Assembly: GCA_964636965.1 (NCBI GenBank)
Contig: CAZWST010000028.1
Coordinates: forward strand, 1-21,785
DNA: 21,785 nucleotides
Reading direction: 5' to 3'
Source of the DNA: CAG-582 sp964636965
GTDB lineage: Bacteria; Bacillota_I; Bacilli_A; RF39; UBA660
Each line of letters begins with the position of its first letter. Position 1 is the stretch's first letter. This document shows positions 8,102 to 15,750 of this stretch, piece after piece. The translations under genes and the position numbers were made by a program. The notes below the pieces were generated by a model, which saw only the letters and a program-made list of their open reading frames with translations, did no database searches and was not told the DNA's origin.

Positions 8102-8728
8102 TTAATTATCTATTATGTCATTATCTCTTGCATATTCAAATATTTCTTTAAATGTCTCATCAATAGAAAATTTTGAAGCATCTCCTGGAAACCATATTTC
8201 TGCAAGATTTTCGTTACCGGTTTTTATATTTCTTGAAAACAAGTTATCTTTCTTCTTAAGTTCTTCAATATCAAAACATCCTTTTTCACTTAAAACTTTA
8301 ACATATAAATCACATTCTAACTTATCACATAAATAAGCAAATTTAGCTTCATTTGTGCTAGCTGCATCAAATTCATCAATTATAGCTAAAAGAGTACCAT
8401 CATCTTCTAAAGAAGATAAAACACTTATAACAGCATCGCGCGAAGCTTTTTTAGCATCGACATAGTTTGTATCTGTTAAAGCAACATCTCCAATACATAT
8501 TTCATCAAGCTCATGAATTGCAAGCATGAATAATACCTTAGATAAATCAATATTCTTTGGTTTATAGGTATAATATATAGCAATTGCAAGATTTAATGTG
8601 CCATAGACATGTTCAGCAACTGATTCCATTCTTTCTTTTTTTACACAGGCATTAATAAAACCTTTCCTAATTACATCCTTTAATCTAATTGCTAAACAAT
8701 AAAAATCACATACTCTTTTTGCTTTCAT
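8102..8728 (-). CDS. HD-domain phosphohydrolase-like protein (YfbR/HDDC2-like)
   Basis: A 208-residue protein matching the HD_3/HDDC2 group, which includes 5'-deoxynucleotidase YfbR. ESVAEHVYG places the first metal ligand at H40, IHELDE gives H72 and E76, then GD (80-81), and D135 is the likely distal ligand. The usual HD doublet is His-Glu (H72-E73), a conservative change that may alter metal binding. The expected role is a metal-dependent nucleotide phosphohydrolase in the cytosol, but activity is uncertain because of the substitution. It starts 4 nt after the stop of the upstream gene. It is one of four genes in the operon that ends with the ABC exporter. Confidence 0.7.
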   Translation of the reverse strand: MKAKRVCDFYCLAIRLKDVIRKGFINACVKKERMESVAEHVYGTLNLAIAIYYTYKPKNIDLSKVLFMLAIHELDEICIGDVALTDTNYVDAKKASRDAVISVLSSLEDDGTLLAIIDEFDAASTNEAKFAYLCDKLECDLYVKVLSEKGCFDIEELKKKDNLFSRNIKTGNENLAEIWFPGDASKFSIDETFKEIFEYARDNDIIDN

Positions 8729-8732
8729 TTAA

Positions 8733-10097
8733 TTAAACACCATCCACTAATCTCTTTGCTTTAGAAATTTCATACGAATAATCATTTCCAAACGAATTAT
8801 TAATTAATTTAATATAATTATCTATCTCTTCAATTATTTCAACACATTTTTCTTCATTAGAAGAATTTTTATATAATTCATTTATTAAATTTTCTACTTC
8901 ATCCATATAATTTACTTCATAATCTTTAGATAATACACTCTGCATTTTATCTAACATTTGAAAATAAGCACCAATTGGATTTTGTCTTAATAACTTTTCT
9001 GATGTACGAATAAATCTTTCAATAACACTTTCATCAGCATTAATTTTTATTAAGCAAGAAACATAATAAATTATTTCATCCATTGATAATAATTTTAAAC
9101 AAATATCATTTTCAAAATCATATACTTCTTTAACACTTCTTAAAATAGAATTAATCTCTTTTCTAGGCATCAAATCCACTTGAGGAGTTTGATTCCTTTC
9201 AGTTTTTGTTATTCTTTGTTGTTGTAAAGGAGTACTCTCTTTTTTAGATGCCTTAATTTCTTTTGCAACTAAATATTTATAAACATAGGAACAACCCAAA
9301 TAATCTAGACAAGAAAGCAATTGTTCTTTAACAATATCATCAAAAATATTTCCTTTATCTAATAAAGATACAATTATTAAACACTTAGTTTCAATAAACG
9401 ATACATCAATTGGATTATTCTCTTTAACCTTATCTACAGCCTTCTTTACTTTTTTATAAAAAGGCACATTTAAAATTTCATAAAAATCAATCGCGTTAAA
9501 TTTTACTAATTCTTCAATTATGAATACGATTAAAGGATTTTTAGTTGCATCTAATATAGCTTCCGTATTTACTGGAATATCATAGTTTCCCGATTTAAAT
9601 AATTGCTCATCTTTTTTTATTATTTCAATCATTAAATCAGCTTTTTCATTTTTATTAAGAGGTAAAGTTTCCATTAGTTCCTCTAAATCACCAAAATCTA
9701 TAAAAACTATGTCTTTAGTTCCTTCTAAAAATGAAATTAAATTTCTAAGTAAATTAAGGTCATATAATTCATCTCGATAATCTTGGGCAAAAGGAATTAC
9801 ATTAAGAGAAAAAGCTAAACTATAAAGATTCTTTATCTTTTTACTCTTTCCTTTTTTACTTTCACCAATATTTTCTGAATCCCAGTAAGAATAAACTGCT
9901 TTAGCAATATCAGGCAAAATATCTTCTAAATTATTTGCAAGTGAAAACTTATCTAAAGATTCCATAAACATTTCTTTATCTATTATTTTACCAATTGGAA
10001 ATCTTTTTGATTCAGTTTTTTTAGACAATTCAATTATATAATTTTTATAATATTCATATCTTCTTTTCTTATATTCTTGTTTCAATTTATTAATCAT
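8733..10097 (-). CDS. Large cytoplasmic helical protein of unknown function
   Basis: I do not recognise this protein. The reading frame extends upstream to 10136, but the ATG at 10097 is chosen because GGGGG lies 8 nt before it, giving 454 residues beginning MINKLKQEYKKRR. It has no signal peptide or membrane helix and is charged and mostly alpha-helical throughout, with a low-complexity polar link around residues 295-315 (KKESTPLQQQRITKTERNQT). That suggests two helical halves. It is the first gene of a four-gene operon with the HD-domain protein, the membrane-anchored protein and the ABC exporter. A promoter lies at 10127-10156. Confidence 0.65.
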   Translation of the reverse strand: MINKLKQEYKKRRYEYYKNYIIELSKKTESKRFPIGKIIDKEMFMESLDKFSLANNLEDILPDIAKAVYSYWDSENIGESKKGKSKKIKNLYSLAFSLNVIPFAQDYRDELYDLNLLRNLISFLEGTKDIVFIDFGDLEELMETLPLNKNEKADLMIEIIKKDEQLFKSGNYDIPVNTEAILDATKNPLIVFIIEELVKFNAIDFYEILNVPFYKKVKKAVDKVKENNPIDVSFIETKCLIIVSLLDKGNIFDDIVKEQLLSCLDYLGCSYVYKYLVAKEIKASKKESTPLQQQRITKTERNQTPQVDLMPRKEINSILRSVKEVYDFENDICLKLLSMDEIIYYVSCLIKINADESVIERFIRTSEKLLRQNPIGAYFQMLDKMQSVLSKDYEVNYMDEVENLINELYKNSSNEEKCVEIIEEIDNYIKLINNSFGNDYSYEISKAKRLVDGV

Positions 10098-10126
10098 AAA
10101 AAGTCCCCCTTTAATAAACTTTTTAT

Positions 10127-10156
10127 ATTTTATCACATAATTGATACTAATTGCAA
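10127..10156 (-). promoter_or_regulatory. Candidate promoter of the four-gene ABC operon
   Basis: On the minus strand, -35 TTGCAA (10151-10156), an 18-nt spacer and -10 TAAAAT (10127-10132). The -35 touches the T tract of the preceding terminator, as elsewhere in this window. Confidence 0.45.
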
Positions 10157-10181
10157 AAAAATGCCATCAAATAAGCATTTT
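10155..10181 (-). terminator. Intrinsic terminator of the Nudix operon
   Basis: A 7-bp stem (10158-10164 with 10175-10181) with a 10-nt loop is followed by seven T on the minus strand. The TAA stop of the Nudix gene begins at its edge. Confidence 0.75.
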
Positions 10182-10800
10182 ATGAAGTAATTTCTATTAC
10201 TTTTTTTGTAACATCTCCATATTTACCTTCAATAGTTTCACCGGGATTTACTAAGAAGTTATCTCTTGTAACATCTTCTTCATGAGCTTTATAGTACCCA
10301 TCTTCTAAAGTAATATATGTAGATTTAATAGTATCAGTCTTTCCTTGTATAATATCAAGTACATCCCTAGCATTCATTTTTACAAGACCTCTAATCTCGT
10401 TTAAATCAAAATCAAATGAAGAAATATCTTCTTCAAAATCACATACATAGACATTTGCAAATGCACGATCACGGAAAACACTTCCATCTGCTTCATCACG
10501 ATCCATTACAAATTTTACAATATCAACAAGTGTACAATTATTAATATCAACATCTATCCCGATTTCTTCTTTGATTTCTCTTTTAAATCCCTCAGGTACA
10601 GTTTCACCAGCTTGAATATGACCTGATGCAGTAGTATAAAACTTTCCTTCTTTTTTTCTTATTTGAAAATATATATTACCCATCTTATCATAAAGCCAAC
10701 AATGTACTGTCTTATGCCATAAAGCATCACGATGCACGATACTTCTTTCTTCTTTTCTTAAGAATTCTCCATTCTCAGTATAAATATCTAAATATTCCAT
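10180..10800 (-). CDS. Nudix hydrolase
   Basis: A 206-residue protein with a complete Nudix box, GX5EX7REUXEEXGU, at residues 60-82 (G60, E66, R74, E75, E78, E79, G81). The N-terminal part (RSIVHRDALWHKTVHCWLYD, 19-38) resembles the IPP-isomerase-like/YfcD subgroup, which has an N-terminal extension. It probably hydrolyses a nucleoside diphosphate-linked substrate with Mg2+ in the cytosol; the substrate cannot be read from the sequence. The ATG at 10800 is preferred over the one at 10815, because GGAGAG is 7 nt before the former while the latter has its SD directly touching it. It is the last gene of a three-gene operon, starting 2 nt after the stop of the 75-residue gene, and is followed by a terminator. 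The C-terminal 50 residues lie outside the Nudix fold. Confidence 0.85.
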   Translation of the reverse strand: MEYLDIYTENGEFLRKEERSIVHRDALWHKTVHCWLYDKMGNIYFQIRKKEGKFYTTASGHIQAGETVPEGFKREIKEEIGIDVDINNCTLVDIVKFVMDRDEADGSVFRDRAFANVYVCDFEEDISSFDFDLNEIRGLVKMNARDVLDIIQGKTDTIKSTYITLEDGYYKAHEEDVTRDNFLVNPGETIEGKYGDVTKKVIEITS

Positions 10801-10802
10801 AA

Positions 10803-11030
10803 CTAATCTCTCCATTCCTTAACATCTACTAATTTTAAATATAAATATTTTAAATCACTTTCTGGTATTCCCAAATCTCTTAAAATTGCGTAAGCATCTT
10901 CTATTCCAATTTTAAAGAAGCAATTATCATCTAAAAGAATAGTTTTAATAATTGTATGTTTATTTAAAACATTCTCATCTTTAGTAGTACTTAATATATC
11001 ATCATTTATCATTCTTAACTTATCAATCAT
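10803..11030 (-). CDS. Small acidic protein of unknown function
   Basis: A 75-residue protein I do not recognise. It has no signal or membrane segment and is predicted to be mixed helical. Its ATGA start-stop overlap with the upstream transglutaminase-like gene and the 2-nt gap to the Nudix gene make translational coupling and a shared function likely. GGAGG lies about 10 nt upstream of ATG, inside the last codons of the preceding gene. Confidence 0.7.
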   Translation of the reverse strand: MIDKLRMINDDILSTTKDENVLNKHTIIKTILLDDNCFFKIGIEDAYAILRDLGIPESDLKYLYLKLVDVKEWRD

Positions 11031-12706
11031 AACGCCTTACCTCCACAAATACCTGGAATTGTTAATCCTCTATTAGAATCAATTGCCTCATAAATAGATT
11101 TATCAAAATATTCTTTTAACACATAATAAGAAATCTGCTTAATTCCTTCATGAGGTGAATAAGTATAATAATTATTTTCATAAGCATTTTGAGCAAAACC
11201 AGAAACATTTAAAACAAGTATTCCAATCGGCATTGCATCTTTTCCTTCTTCATTAGATTGATTATTTTTAACTATCTCAAATGTTATATTTTCTTTTCTT
11301 TCTTCTTCTGAAAAACAAATTTTCCCTAAAGACATAACATAAGAATACATATCAATTCCTTTTAAAGATTTTATTGAATTAACTTTTTCTAATAATATAT
11401 CTACTCTTTCTTCAATAGGAATCTCTTTATAATTATCAGTTAACTTGTGATATTGAGCTAGTAAGTCATCAATTGAGTAAGCACTCAAAGCTTCTTGATA
11501 TTCAAACGCATCTTCATTTTTAACATATTCAAGGACTTTTTTTACTGTTTGTCCAAACTCTTTTTGAGAATTCTTATTCTTATTGAAACATAATAAACCA
11601 ATAGGCTCTTGATTTAATTTTATTCTAAATAAATCTCCTGTAAATATGGAAGTAAGTGCATCAGCAAGTATTATAAATTTACCACACCTAAATTCTACAT
11701 TATCATGCCCATATCCATATAATCTTTGTCCATCACTTTTAGAAGTAATTCCAAGTTTCTTTAAAAAATAAGCAAATATCTTACTAAATTCAAAACATAC
11801 AACTGAATTATTTGTTAAAGATATATGTGAAATATATTCAATATTCCTATGCTTTTCAGCTGTCTTTCCTTCTTGATGAACAGCATAAAATTCTTCATCA
11901 TAAGTTAATATTTTACAAAGCTTTAAATAAATATATATACACTTTTCAAGTGTTGAAAAAGATTCTTTAACTCCATTCATAATGTAGGCTTCAAGTTCGG
12001 GATTTATCACAACTTTATCTAAAAGTTTATCACTTTCGAATTTAACATTTATTGCAAAAGTATCAACATAAGTATCATAATTAATAATTTCAAGATTCTT
12101 TTTCATTACTTGATCAAAATTATAATTATTTTTTAAATAGTTACTAGTAAAATAACGTTTTAAAGCGTATAAATAATATTCTTTCTTTATACCATTTATT
12201 AATTCTTCTTTTTCTAACATATTAGAAAGTTCTAGATGATCTTTTTTCAAAAGAGAAAAGAAATCTTTAATTGAAAATTTATAATCATTTCCCTCTATAT
12301 TAAGTTCGTATACTTCTTCTTTTTTTGCTTGCTCATAATAAGAAATATCACTCATTTCTTTTAGTAATTTTAATCTTCCGCGAGTGGTATCATCTAACTC
12401 AAGTACTCCTAATTTTAAAGCTTCAACAAAAGCACTATAAATTCTTTTCTTAGTTTTATAACATCTTAAAGCATAATCGCTACTCGGATTTTGAAGTATT
12501 TGAAAGTTTTTTAAGTTTCCAGAAAATACTAAAACAGTATAATTAAATACATCTTCTTTTTCTAAAATAAGTTTTAAAAGATTAAGACTAATTCCTGTAT
12601 TTGAAACTATATTTTCTTCATTAATATATTTAGCATTTTCATGTGTTACACATATAGCACCATTTTTAACTTCGTATGAAAATGTTTTAATATCAAATAC
12701 TCCCAT
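11027..12706 (-). CDS. Transglutaminase-like (papain-fold) cytoplasmic protein
   Basis: A 559-residue protein. About residues 295-355 resemble a transglutaminase-like/NlpC-type core: VVCFEFSKIFAYFLKKLGI with nucleophile C304, then GYGHDNVEF with H334, and ILADA with D349, in the Cys-His-Asp order and spacing of the family. The N-terminal 240 residues and C-terminal 200 residues match nothing I know. There is no signal peptide, so the enzyme would act inside the cell as a protease, deamidase or cross-linking enzyme; this cannot be decided from the sequence. It is the first gene of an operon with the 75-residue protein (4-nt overlap) and the Nudix hydrolase, and is divergent from the radical SAM gene. 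AGGAGA precedes ATG. The fold assignment rests on motif recognition only. Confidence 0.6.
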   Translation of the reverse strand: MGVFDIKTFSYEVKNGAICVTHENAKYINEENIVSNTGISLNLLKLILEKEDVFNYTVLVFSGNLKNFQILQNPSSDYALRCYKTKKRIYSAFVEALKLGVLELDDTTRGRLKLLKEMSDISYYEQAKKEEVYELNIEGNDYKFSIKDFFSLLKKDHLELSNMLEKEELINGIKKEYYLYALKRYFTSNYLKNNYNFDQVMKKNLEIINYDTYVDTFAINVKFESDKLLDKVVINPELEAYIMNGVKESFSTLEKCIYIYLKLCKILTYDEEFYAVHQEGKTAEKHRNIEYISHISLTNNSVVCFEFSKIFAYFLKKLGITSKSDGQRLYGYGHDNVEFRCGKFIILADALTSIFTGDLFRIKLNQEPIGLLCFNKNKNSQKEFGQTVKKVLEYVKNEDAFEYQEALSAYSIDDLLAQYHKLTDNYKEIPIEERVDILLEKVNSIKSLKGIDMYSYVMSLGKICFSEEERKENITFEIVKNNQSNEEGKDAMPIGILVLNVSGFAQNAYENNYYTYSPHEGIKQISYYVLKEYFDKSIYEAIDSNRGLTIPGICGGKAL

Positions 12707-12727
12707 AACAATTCTCCTAACATATCA

Positions 12728-12736
12728 ATTATAACA
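12728..12736 (-). promoter_or_regulatory. Extended -10 promoter (TGTTATAAT) of the transglutaminase-like operon
   Basis: A perfect TGnTATAAT on the minus strand, 22 nt before the ATG at 12706. No convincing -35 is seen. An identical element lies on the other strand at 12764-12772. Confidence 0.6.
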
Positions 12737-12763
12737 TAAAAAATAACTAAATTATATCTAATA

Positions 12764-12772
12764 TGTTATAAT
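12764..12772 (+). promoter_or_regulatory. Extended -10 promoter (TGTTATAAT) of the radical SAM gene
   Basis: A perfect TGnTATAAT on the plus strand, 20 nt before the ATG at 12793. It is divergent from the minus-strand copy, with 27 nt between the two elements. Confidence 0.6.
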
Positions 12773-12792
12773 ACTTTCCACAGGTGATAAAT

Positions 12793-13605
12793 ATGCAAAA
12801 ATGTTCATTAGAAATGTTAGGTATGATTATTACAACACTTTGTAATCTAGATTGTAAACATTGCTTACATGGAAAAAAAGAAAATTTAAAAATGAGTGAT
12901 GAAGTTATTAAAGCAACACTAGATCAAATAAGAAGTATAAACTGTCTTACAATCTGCGGAGGAGAAGCTACTCTTGCCCTTGATAGAATGGAATATATCA
13001 TAGATTATATTATCAAAAATCATATACCTTTAAAGGAATTTACGATAACAATTAACGGAACAAACTACAGTGAAGAATTATTAAGACTTCTAAAAGAAAT
13101 AAGTGACTATATCAAATTGGATGAAATTAATGCTTTTTTAGGTATTTCCTGTGACATATATCATATTGAAGAGATGAAAAAACTTGGATTGTTTAAGGAA
13201 TATATGGAAAACATAGAAAAATATATGGAAAGTAAATACTTTTATAGTTTAAGAGGAATAACTAATAAACTTTTCCGTGAGGGTAATGCAGTTAATTTAG
13301 ATAAAAGTTTAACTGTGCCTTTAAAGCCACCACAAAAATATATTACATATATAAACAAGGATAAAAAGTATGATGAAAACGGACGTTGTTTCATCGGACC
13401 AATCGTGTCAGTAAACGCAAAAGGAATTATTACAGAATGTGATGCATCAGATATAAATCAAGAAACAATTTATAATTATGGAAGTGTATTTGAGACAAAT
13501 TTTGAAGAGTCTGCTTTAAATAATGGAGCAACTATACTTAAACCTAAAAAATACATAAGAGCTTGCCAAAAAGAATGGAAAAGATATAACACTTATAAAA
13601 AATAA
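12793..13605 (+). CDS. Small radical SAM protein
   Basis: A 270-residue protein with the radical SAM cluster motif CNLDCKHC (C17, C21, C24) for a [4Fe-4S] cluster that cleaves S-adenosylmethionine. ICGGEATL (55-62) corresponds to the GGE SAM-binding motif. C199, C216 and C258 in the C-terminal part might bind a second cluster, but they do not form a standard SPASM domain. The substrate is unknown. The frame opens with a GTG at 12784, but that GTG is part of the AGGTGA ribosome-binding site, so the ATG at 12793 is the likely start. It is the only plus-strand gene of the window and is divergent from the transglutaminase-like operon. It ends in a terminator shared with the convergent gene. The lack of an adjacent precursor peptide argues weakly against a RiPP enzyme. 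Confidence 0.85.
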   Translation: MQKCSLEMLGMIITTLCNLDCKHCLHGKKENLKMSDEVIKATLDQIRSINCLTICGGEATLALDRMEYIIDYIIKNHIPLKEFTITINGTNYSEELLRLLKEISDYIKLDEINAFLGISCDIYHIEEMKKLGLFKEYMENIEKYMESKYFYSLRGITNKLFREGNAVNLDKSLTVPLKPPQKYITYINKDKKYDENGRCFIGPIVSVNAKGIITECDASDINQETIYNYGSVFETNFEESALNNGATILKPKKYIRACQKEWKRYNTYKK

Positions 13606-13635
13606 ATAAGGAATACTTAAATGTATTCCTTATTT
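13604..13635. terminator. Bidirectional terminator holding both stop codons
   Basis: A 13-bp stem (13604-13616 with 13623-13635) with a 6-nt loop lies between convergent genes. The plus-strand TAA (13603-13605) and the minus-strand TAA (13630-13632) fall at or within the stem. T-rich DNA flanks both sides, more strongly for the minus direction. Confidence 0.8.
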
Positions 13636-14256
13636 TAAAGCCTTCTTAGTTTGAAATCCATTAATACTAACAATCTTACTTTTTCTTGATTTAATAACCT
13701 TATGTAACCCATTAGCTTCTTTTAATATTTTATTTTTTAAATCATCTATTTCTTCACTACTAAATTTCTCTGGTGTATAATAAGCAACCATATCACCCAA
13801 AACAGATAAATAAGAAAGTATTACTTCAAGTGATAATTCTTCTCTTTTTGAAACTAATACTTGCGCAAGTACACTTCTTATAAAAATAGAGACTAAATAA
13901 TGAAACATTGTTGATATTTCTCTTTTCTTAAATTCAGCATAAATAGTATTAAATAAAATATCCCATTCCCCACTCTTTATTGACATCTTAGGTAATTTAT
14001 AAGCATCATAATAGACATCTATATGATGAGATATTTCTGATGCACTTTCATCTAACCCTAATATCTCACATTTATTTTTATGAACTACTGTCTGTTTCTT
14101 TAAAGCCTTATTGTACATATTTTCATCTTCATCTAAATATCTATTCATGTACTCTTTATATTCATCAGTATAAAAATCTTCTACGTGATGCTTTGAATCA
14201 CTATAAAGTTCAATATAAGAATCTAAACTAGGAATATCTTCCTTATTAATTAACAT
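13630..14256 (-). CDS. Cytoplasmic protein of unknown function
   Basis: A 208-residue protein I do not recognise. The N-terminal third is acidic and rich in Tyr and Asp. A hydrophobic helical stretch (about residues 120-165: MFHYLVSIFIRSVLAQVLV and following) could be a buried helical bundle or weakly membrane-associated, and the tail is basic (KVIKSRKSK). No signal peptide or known motif is seen. GAGGGG precedes the ATG and an extended -10 promoter lies at 14282-14290. It appears monocistronic, convergent with the radical SAM gene and sharing its terminator. Confidence 0.65.
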   Translation of the reverse strand: MLINKEDIPSLDSYIELYSDSKHHVEDFYTDEYKEYMNRYLDEDENMYNKALKKQTVVHKNKCEILGLDESASEISHHIDVYYDAYKLPKMSIKSGEWDILFNTIYAEFKKREISTMFHYLVSIFIRSVLAQVLVSKREELSLEVILSYLSVLGDMVAYYTPEKFSSEEIDDLKNKILKEANGLHKVIKSRKSKIVSINGFQTKKALK

Positions 14257-14281
14257 AATAACCCCTCAAATTCAAGTACAT

Positions 14282-14290
14282 ATTTTAACA
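14282..14290 (-). promoter_or_regulatory. Extended -10 promoter (TGTTAAAAT)
   Basis: A TGnTAAAAT element on the minus strand, 26 nt before the ATG at 14256. It sits just downstream of the preceding terminator. Confidence 0.5.
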
Positions 14291-14303
14291 TATTATCTAA
14301 AAA

Positions 14304-14327
14304 GAAGCAAAGACTCATCTTTGCTTC
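14304..14327 (-). terminator. Intrinsic terminator of the C39-like gene
   Basis: A perfect 10-bp stem, GAAGCAAAGA/TCTTTGCTTC, with a 4-nt loop that contains the TGA stop codon of the gene. TTTTT follows on the minus strand. Confidence 0.85.
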
Positions 14328-14977
14328 AAACTCTTTACCATTAGAAAATCAAAAGTATTAGTATACATATTAGATAAGATAACATCATACGAATAGGTTG
14401 AATCTATTTGGGTATCTCCCAATTTATTTGGATTAGCAACATAAAATTCATGCTTTTTCTTATTAACACTTGTTAAGGCTATATAATGTCCATAAGATGA
14501 AAATGTTGCTGGAAAATTTTTCCTTCCATTAGAACCAACTAAAATAAGCGCCATAAATTCATTACTTATCATATCAAGTATTTGTTCTTTTTTTAATTCA
14601 GGATGCATGTAACTTATCTTAACTAATTCATATTCAAGTTCTAATTTATAACGATTTTTTAACTCTTGTAAAAGATATATAAAACTTATCGTCGTAAGAC
14701 CCAATCTTCCTTTATCTTTATTAGTATAAAAATCAAGCAAATTACCAAATTCATCTAAAAGTAAAATACGAGCTAATGTTACCGGATCAAAATCATATCC
14801 TAAACTTGATATAATAGTTGAAAAAGACATAATGCCACAACCAAAGTTATTTAATTCATAACCCTCTATTCCATCTTTTCCTTCTATGTCTGAATACGTA
14901 TATTGTTTATATCTTTTTGTATACTTTCTTCCCTCTTCATTAGGTAAAATTATATCATAATGTGTTGGTTTAACCAT
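14315..14977 (-). CDS. C39-like papain-fold cysteine peptidase (cytoplasmic)
   Basis: A 220-residue protein. NNFGCGIMSFSTIISSLGYD (43-62) carries the likely nucleophile C47, SYGHYIALTSV (161-171) the catalytic H164, and FYVANPN (178-184) the third residue, here N182 where the C39 family usually has Asp. This matches the peptidase C39-like family by motif order and spacing. There is no signal peptide and no ABC domain, so it is not a classical bacteriocin exporter-peptidase. The usual oxyanion Gln before the Cys is not obvious. The SD (AAAGGA) is only 1 nt from ATG, so initiation may be weak or coupled to the 16-codon ORF that ends 27 nt upstream and shares its promoter at 15081-15109. A second, closer promoter candidate is TGTTAAACT at 15002-15010. 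Confidence 0.65.
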   Translation of the reverse strand: MVKPTHYDIILPNEEGRKYTKRYKQYTYSDIEGKDGIEGYELNNFGCGIMSFSTIISSLGYDFDPVTLARILLLDEFGNLLDFYTNKDKGRLGLTTISFIYLLQELKNRYKLELEYELVKISYMHPELKKEQILDMISNEFMALILVGSNGRKNFPATFSSYGHYIALTSVNKKKHEFYVANPNKLGDTQIDSTYSYDVILSNMYTNTFDFLMVKSLKQR

Positions 14978-15004
14978 TTCCTTTCTTATTTTATTAATAA
15001 TAGT

Positions 15005-15055
15005 TTAACAGTCAAACTTTAAATTATGGTTATATAATGAAATACATTTTTTCAT
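15005..15055 (-). CDS. 16-residue upstream ORF (possible leader peptide or microprotein)
   Basis: The ORF encodes MKKCISLYNHNLKFDC and ends in TAA. It is supported by a well-placed GGGAG ribosome-binding site 8 nt before ATG and by a full promoter at 15081-15109 (TTGCAA, 17 nt, TATAAT). It ends 27 nt before the C39-like peptidase gene, with no terminator between them. It could be a leader peptide that tunes the downstream gene, a real microprotein or chance. I see no Gly-Gly processing site and no competing hairpins. Confidence 0.4.
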   Translation of the reverse strand: MKKCISLYNHNLKFDC

Positions 15056-15080
15056 AAATACCACTCCCTTTTGCTTAGGT

Positions 15081-15109
15081 ATTATATAAAATAATATATT
15101 TTTTTGCAA
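15081..15109 (-). promoter_or_regulatory. Promoter of the upstream ORF and C39-like gene
   Basis: On the minus strand, -35 TTGCAA (15104-15109), a 17-nt spacer and a perfect -10 TATAAT (15081-15086). It lies directly after the terminator of the HAD gene. Confidence 0.65.
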
Positions 15110-15114
15110 ATAAA

Positions 15115-15134
15115 TAAGCCACATATGTGACTTA
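15115..15134 (-). terminator. Intrinsic terminator of the HAD nucleotidase gene
   Basis: A hairpin built on the palindrome CACATATGTG, extended by TAAG/CTTA with one G-U pair in the RNA and followed by TTTATTT on the minus strand. The TAA stop lies in the stem (15132-15134). Confidence 0.7.
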
Positions 15135-15713
15135 CTTAAGTAATATATCTTTAATTTTATCCCAACCCATGCGCCAATCTAATCCAGCACGAATAACACC
15201 ATACTTGGCTAATTCTTCATCAGTTATTGTTTTATTGTGGTAAGATGGGAAAAGTATTTTCATTTGAACTTCATCACTAAAATTAGTTAGACAATCATCT
15301 ATTTGAATATCAGCCTTAAATAAATGTTTTGCACTAGTTAAAATTATATTTTTAGGATTTATAAAAGGTAAAAGATTAATTAAAAAATTATATTTATCTT
15401 GAAATAATCTACCAGAACCATTTACATCAAACGGATTAACACATGAAGATAAAATATATATATCATAAATTTCATTTAATTCTTTTATTGTTTCAATCGC
15501 ATTAGGTAAAATATGAGGATTTTTATACATATCTCTTCCTTGAATAAATTTATTAAATTCATCCATTCTATTTGCAGGAATTGCTGCCTCATCTATATAG
15601 TAATCAGTAAAATCATCTATAACATAGTTAGTTCCTAAAAAATCATTAACAGCATCTAAAAATCCTCCAAAACAGATTACTTCGTCAACATCTAAAATAA
15701 TTTTCTTTTTCAT
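15132..15713 (-). CDS. HAD-superfamily 5'(3')-deoxyribonucleotidase-like protein
   Basis: A 193-residue protein with the HAD motifs in order: DVDEV (D8 nucleophile, D10 acid/base), ILSSC (S89/S90), a Lys at 129 or 133 (SAKHLFKAD) and QIDDCL (D139/D140). The arrangement, size and short cap fit the NT5C/YqfW-type nucleotidase family, which removes phosphate from (deoxy)nucleoside monophosphates in the cytosol. The active-site residues look intact. GAGGATG precedes ATG. Its own TGTTATAAT promoter lies at 15734-15742, in the 37-nt gap after the GNAT gene, and a terminator follows, so it is probably a single-gene unit, with some read-through from the GNAT operon possible. Confidence 0.75.
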   Translation of the reverse strand: MKKKIILDVDEVICFGGFLDAVNDFLGTNYVIDDFTDYYIDEAAIPANRMDEFNKFIQGRDMYKNPHILPNAIETIKELNEIYDIYILSSCVNPFDVNGSGRLFQDKYNFLINLLPFINPKNIILTSAKHLFKADIQIDDCLTNFSDEVQMKILFPSYHNKTITDEELAKYGVIRAGLDWRMGWDKIKDILLK

Positions 15714-15733
15714 GTTTTCACATCCTCATAAAT

Positions 15734-15742
15734 ATTATAACA
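15734..15742 (-). promoter_or_regulatory. Extended -10 promoter (TGTTATAAT)
   Basis: A perfect TGnTATAAT on the minus strand, 20 nt before the HAD gene ATG. The -35 region (CTGAAT) is poor. Confidence 0.55.
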
Positions 15743-15750
15743 AAATTAAT

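Noticed and set aside
12793..13605. The radical SAM protein as a RiPP maturase with SPASM domain.
   Set aside because: The C-terminal part has only three scattered Cys and no SPASM pattern, and no precursor-like ORF is adjacent on the same strand.
14315..14977. The C39-like gene as a bacteriocin processing peptidase.
   Set aside because: There is no ABC exporter domain, no adjacent transporter, no Gly-Gly leader peptide and no membrane segment. The ABC exporter at 5633-7405 is in a different operon.
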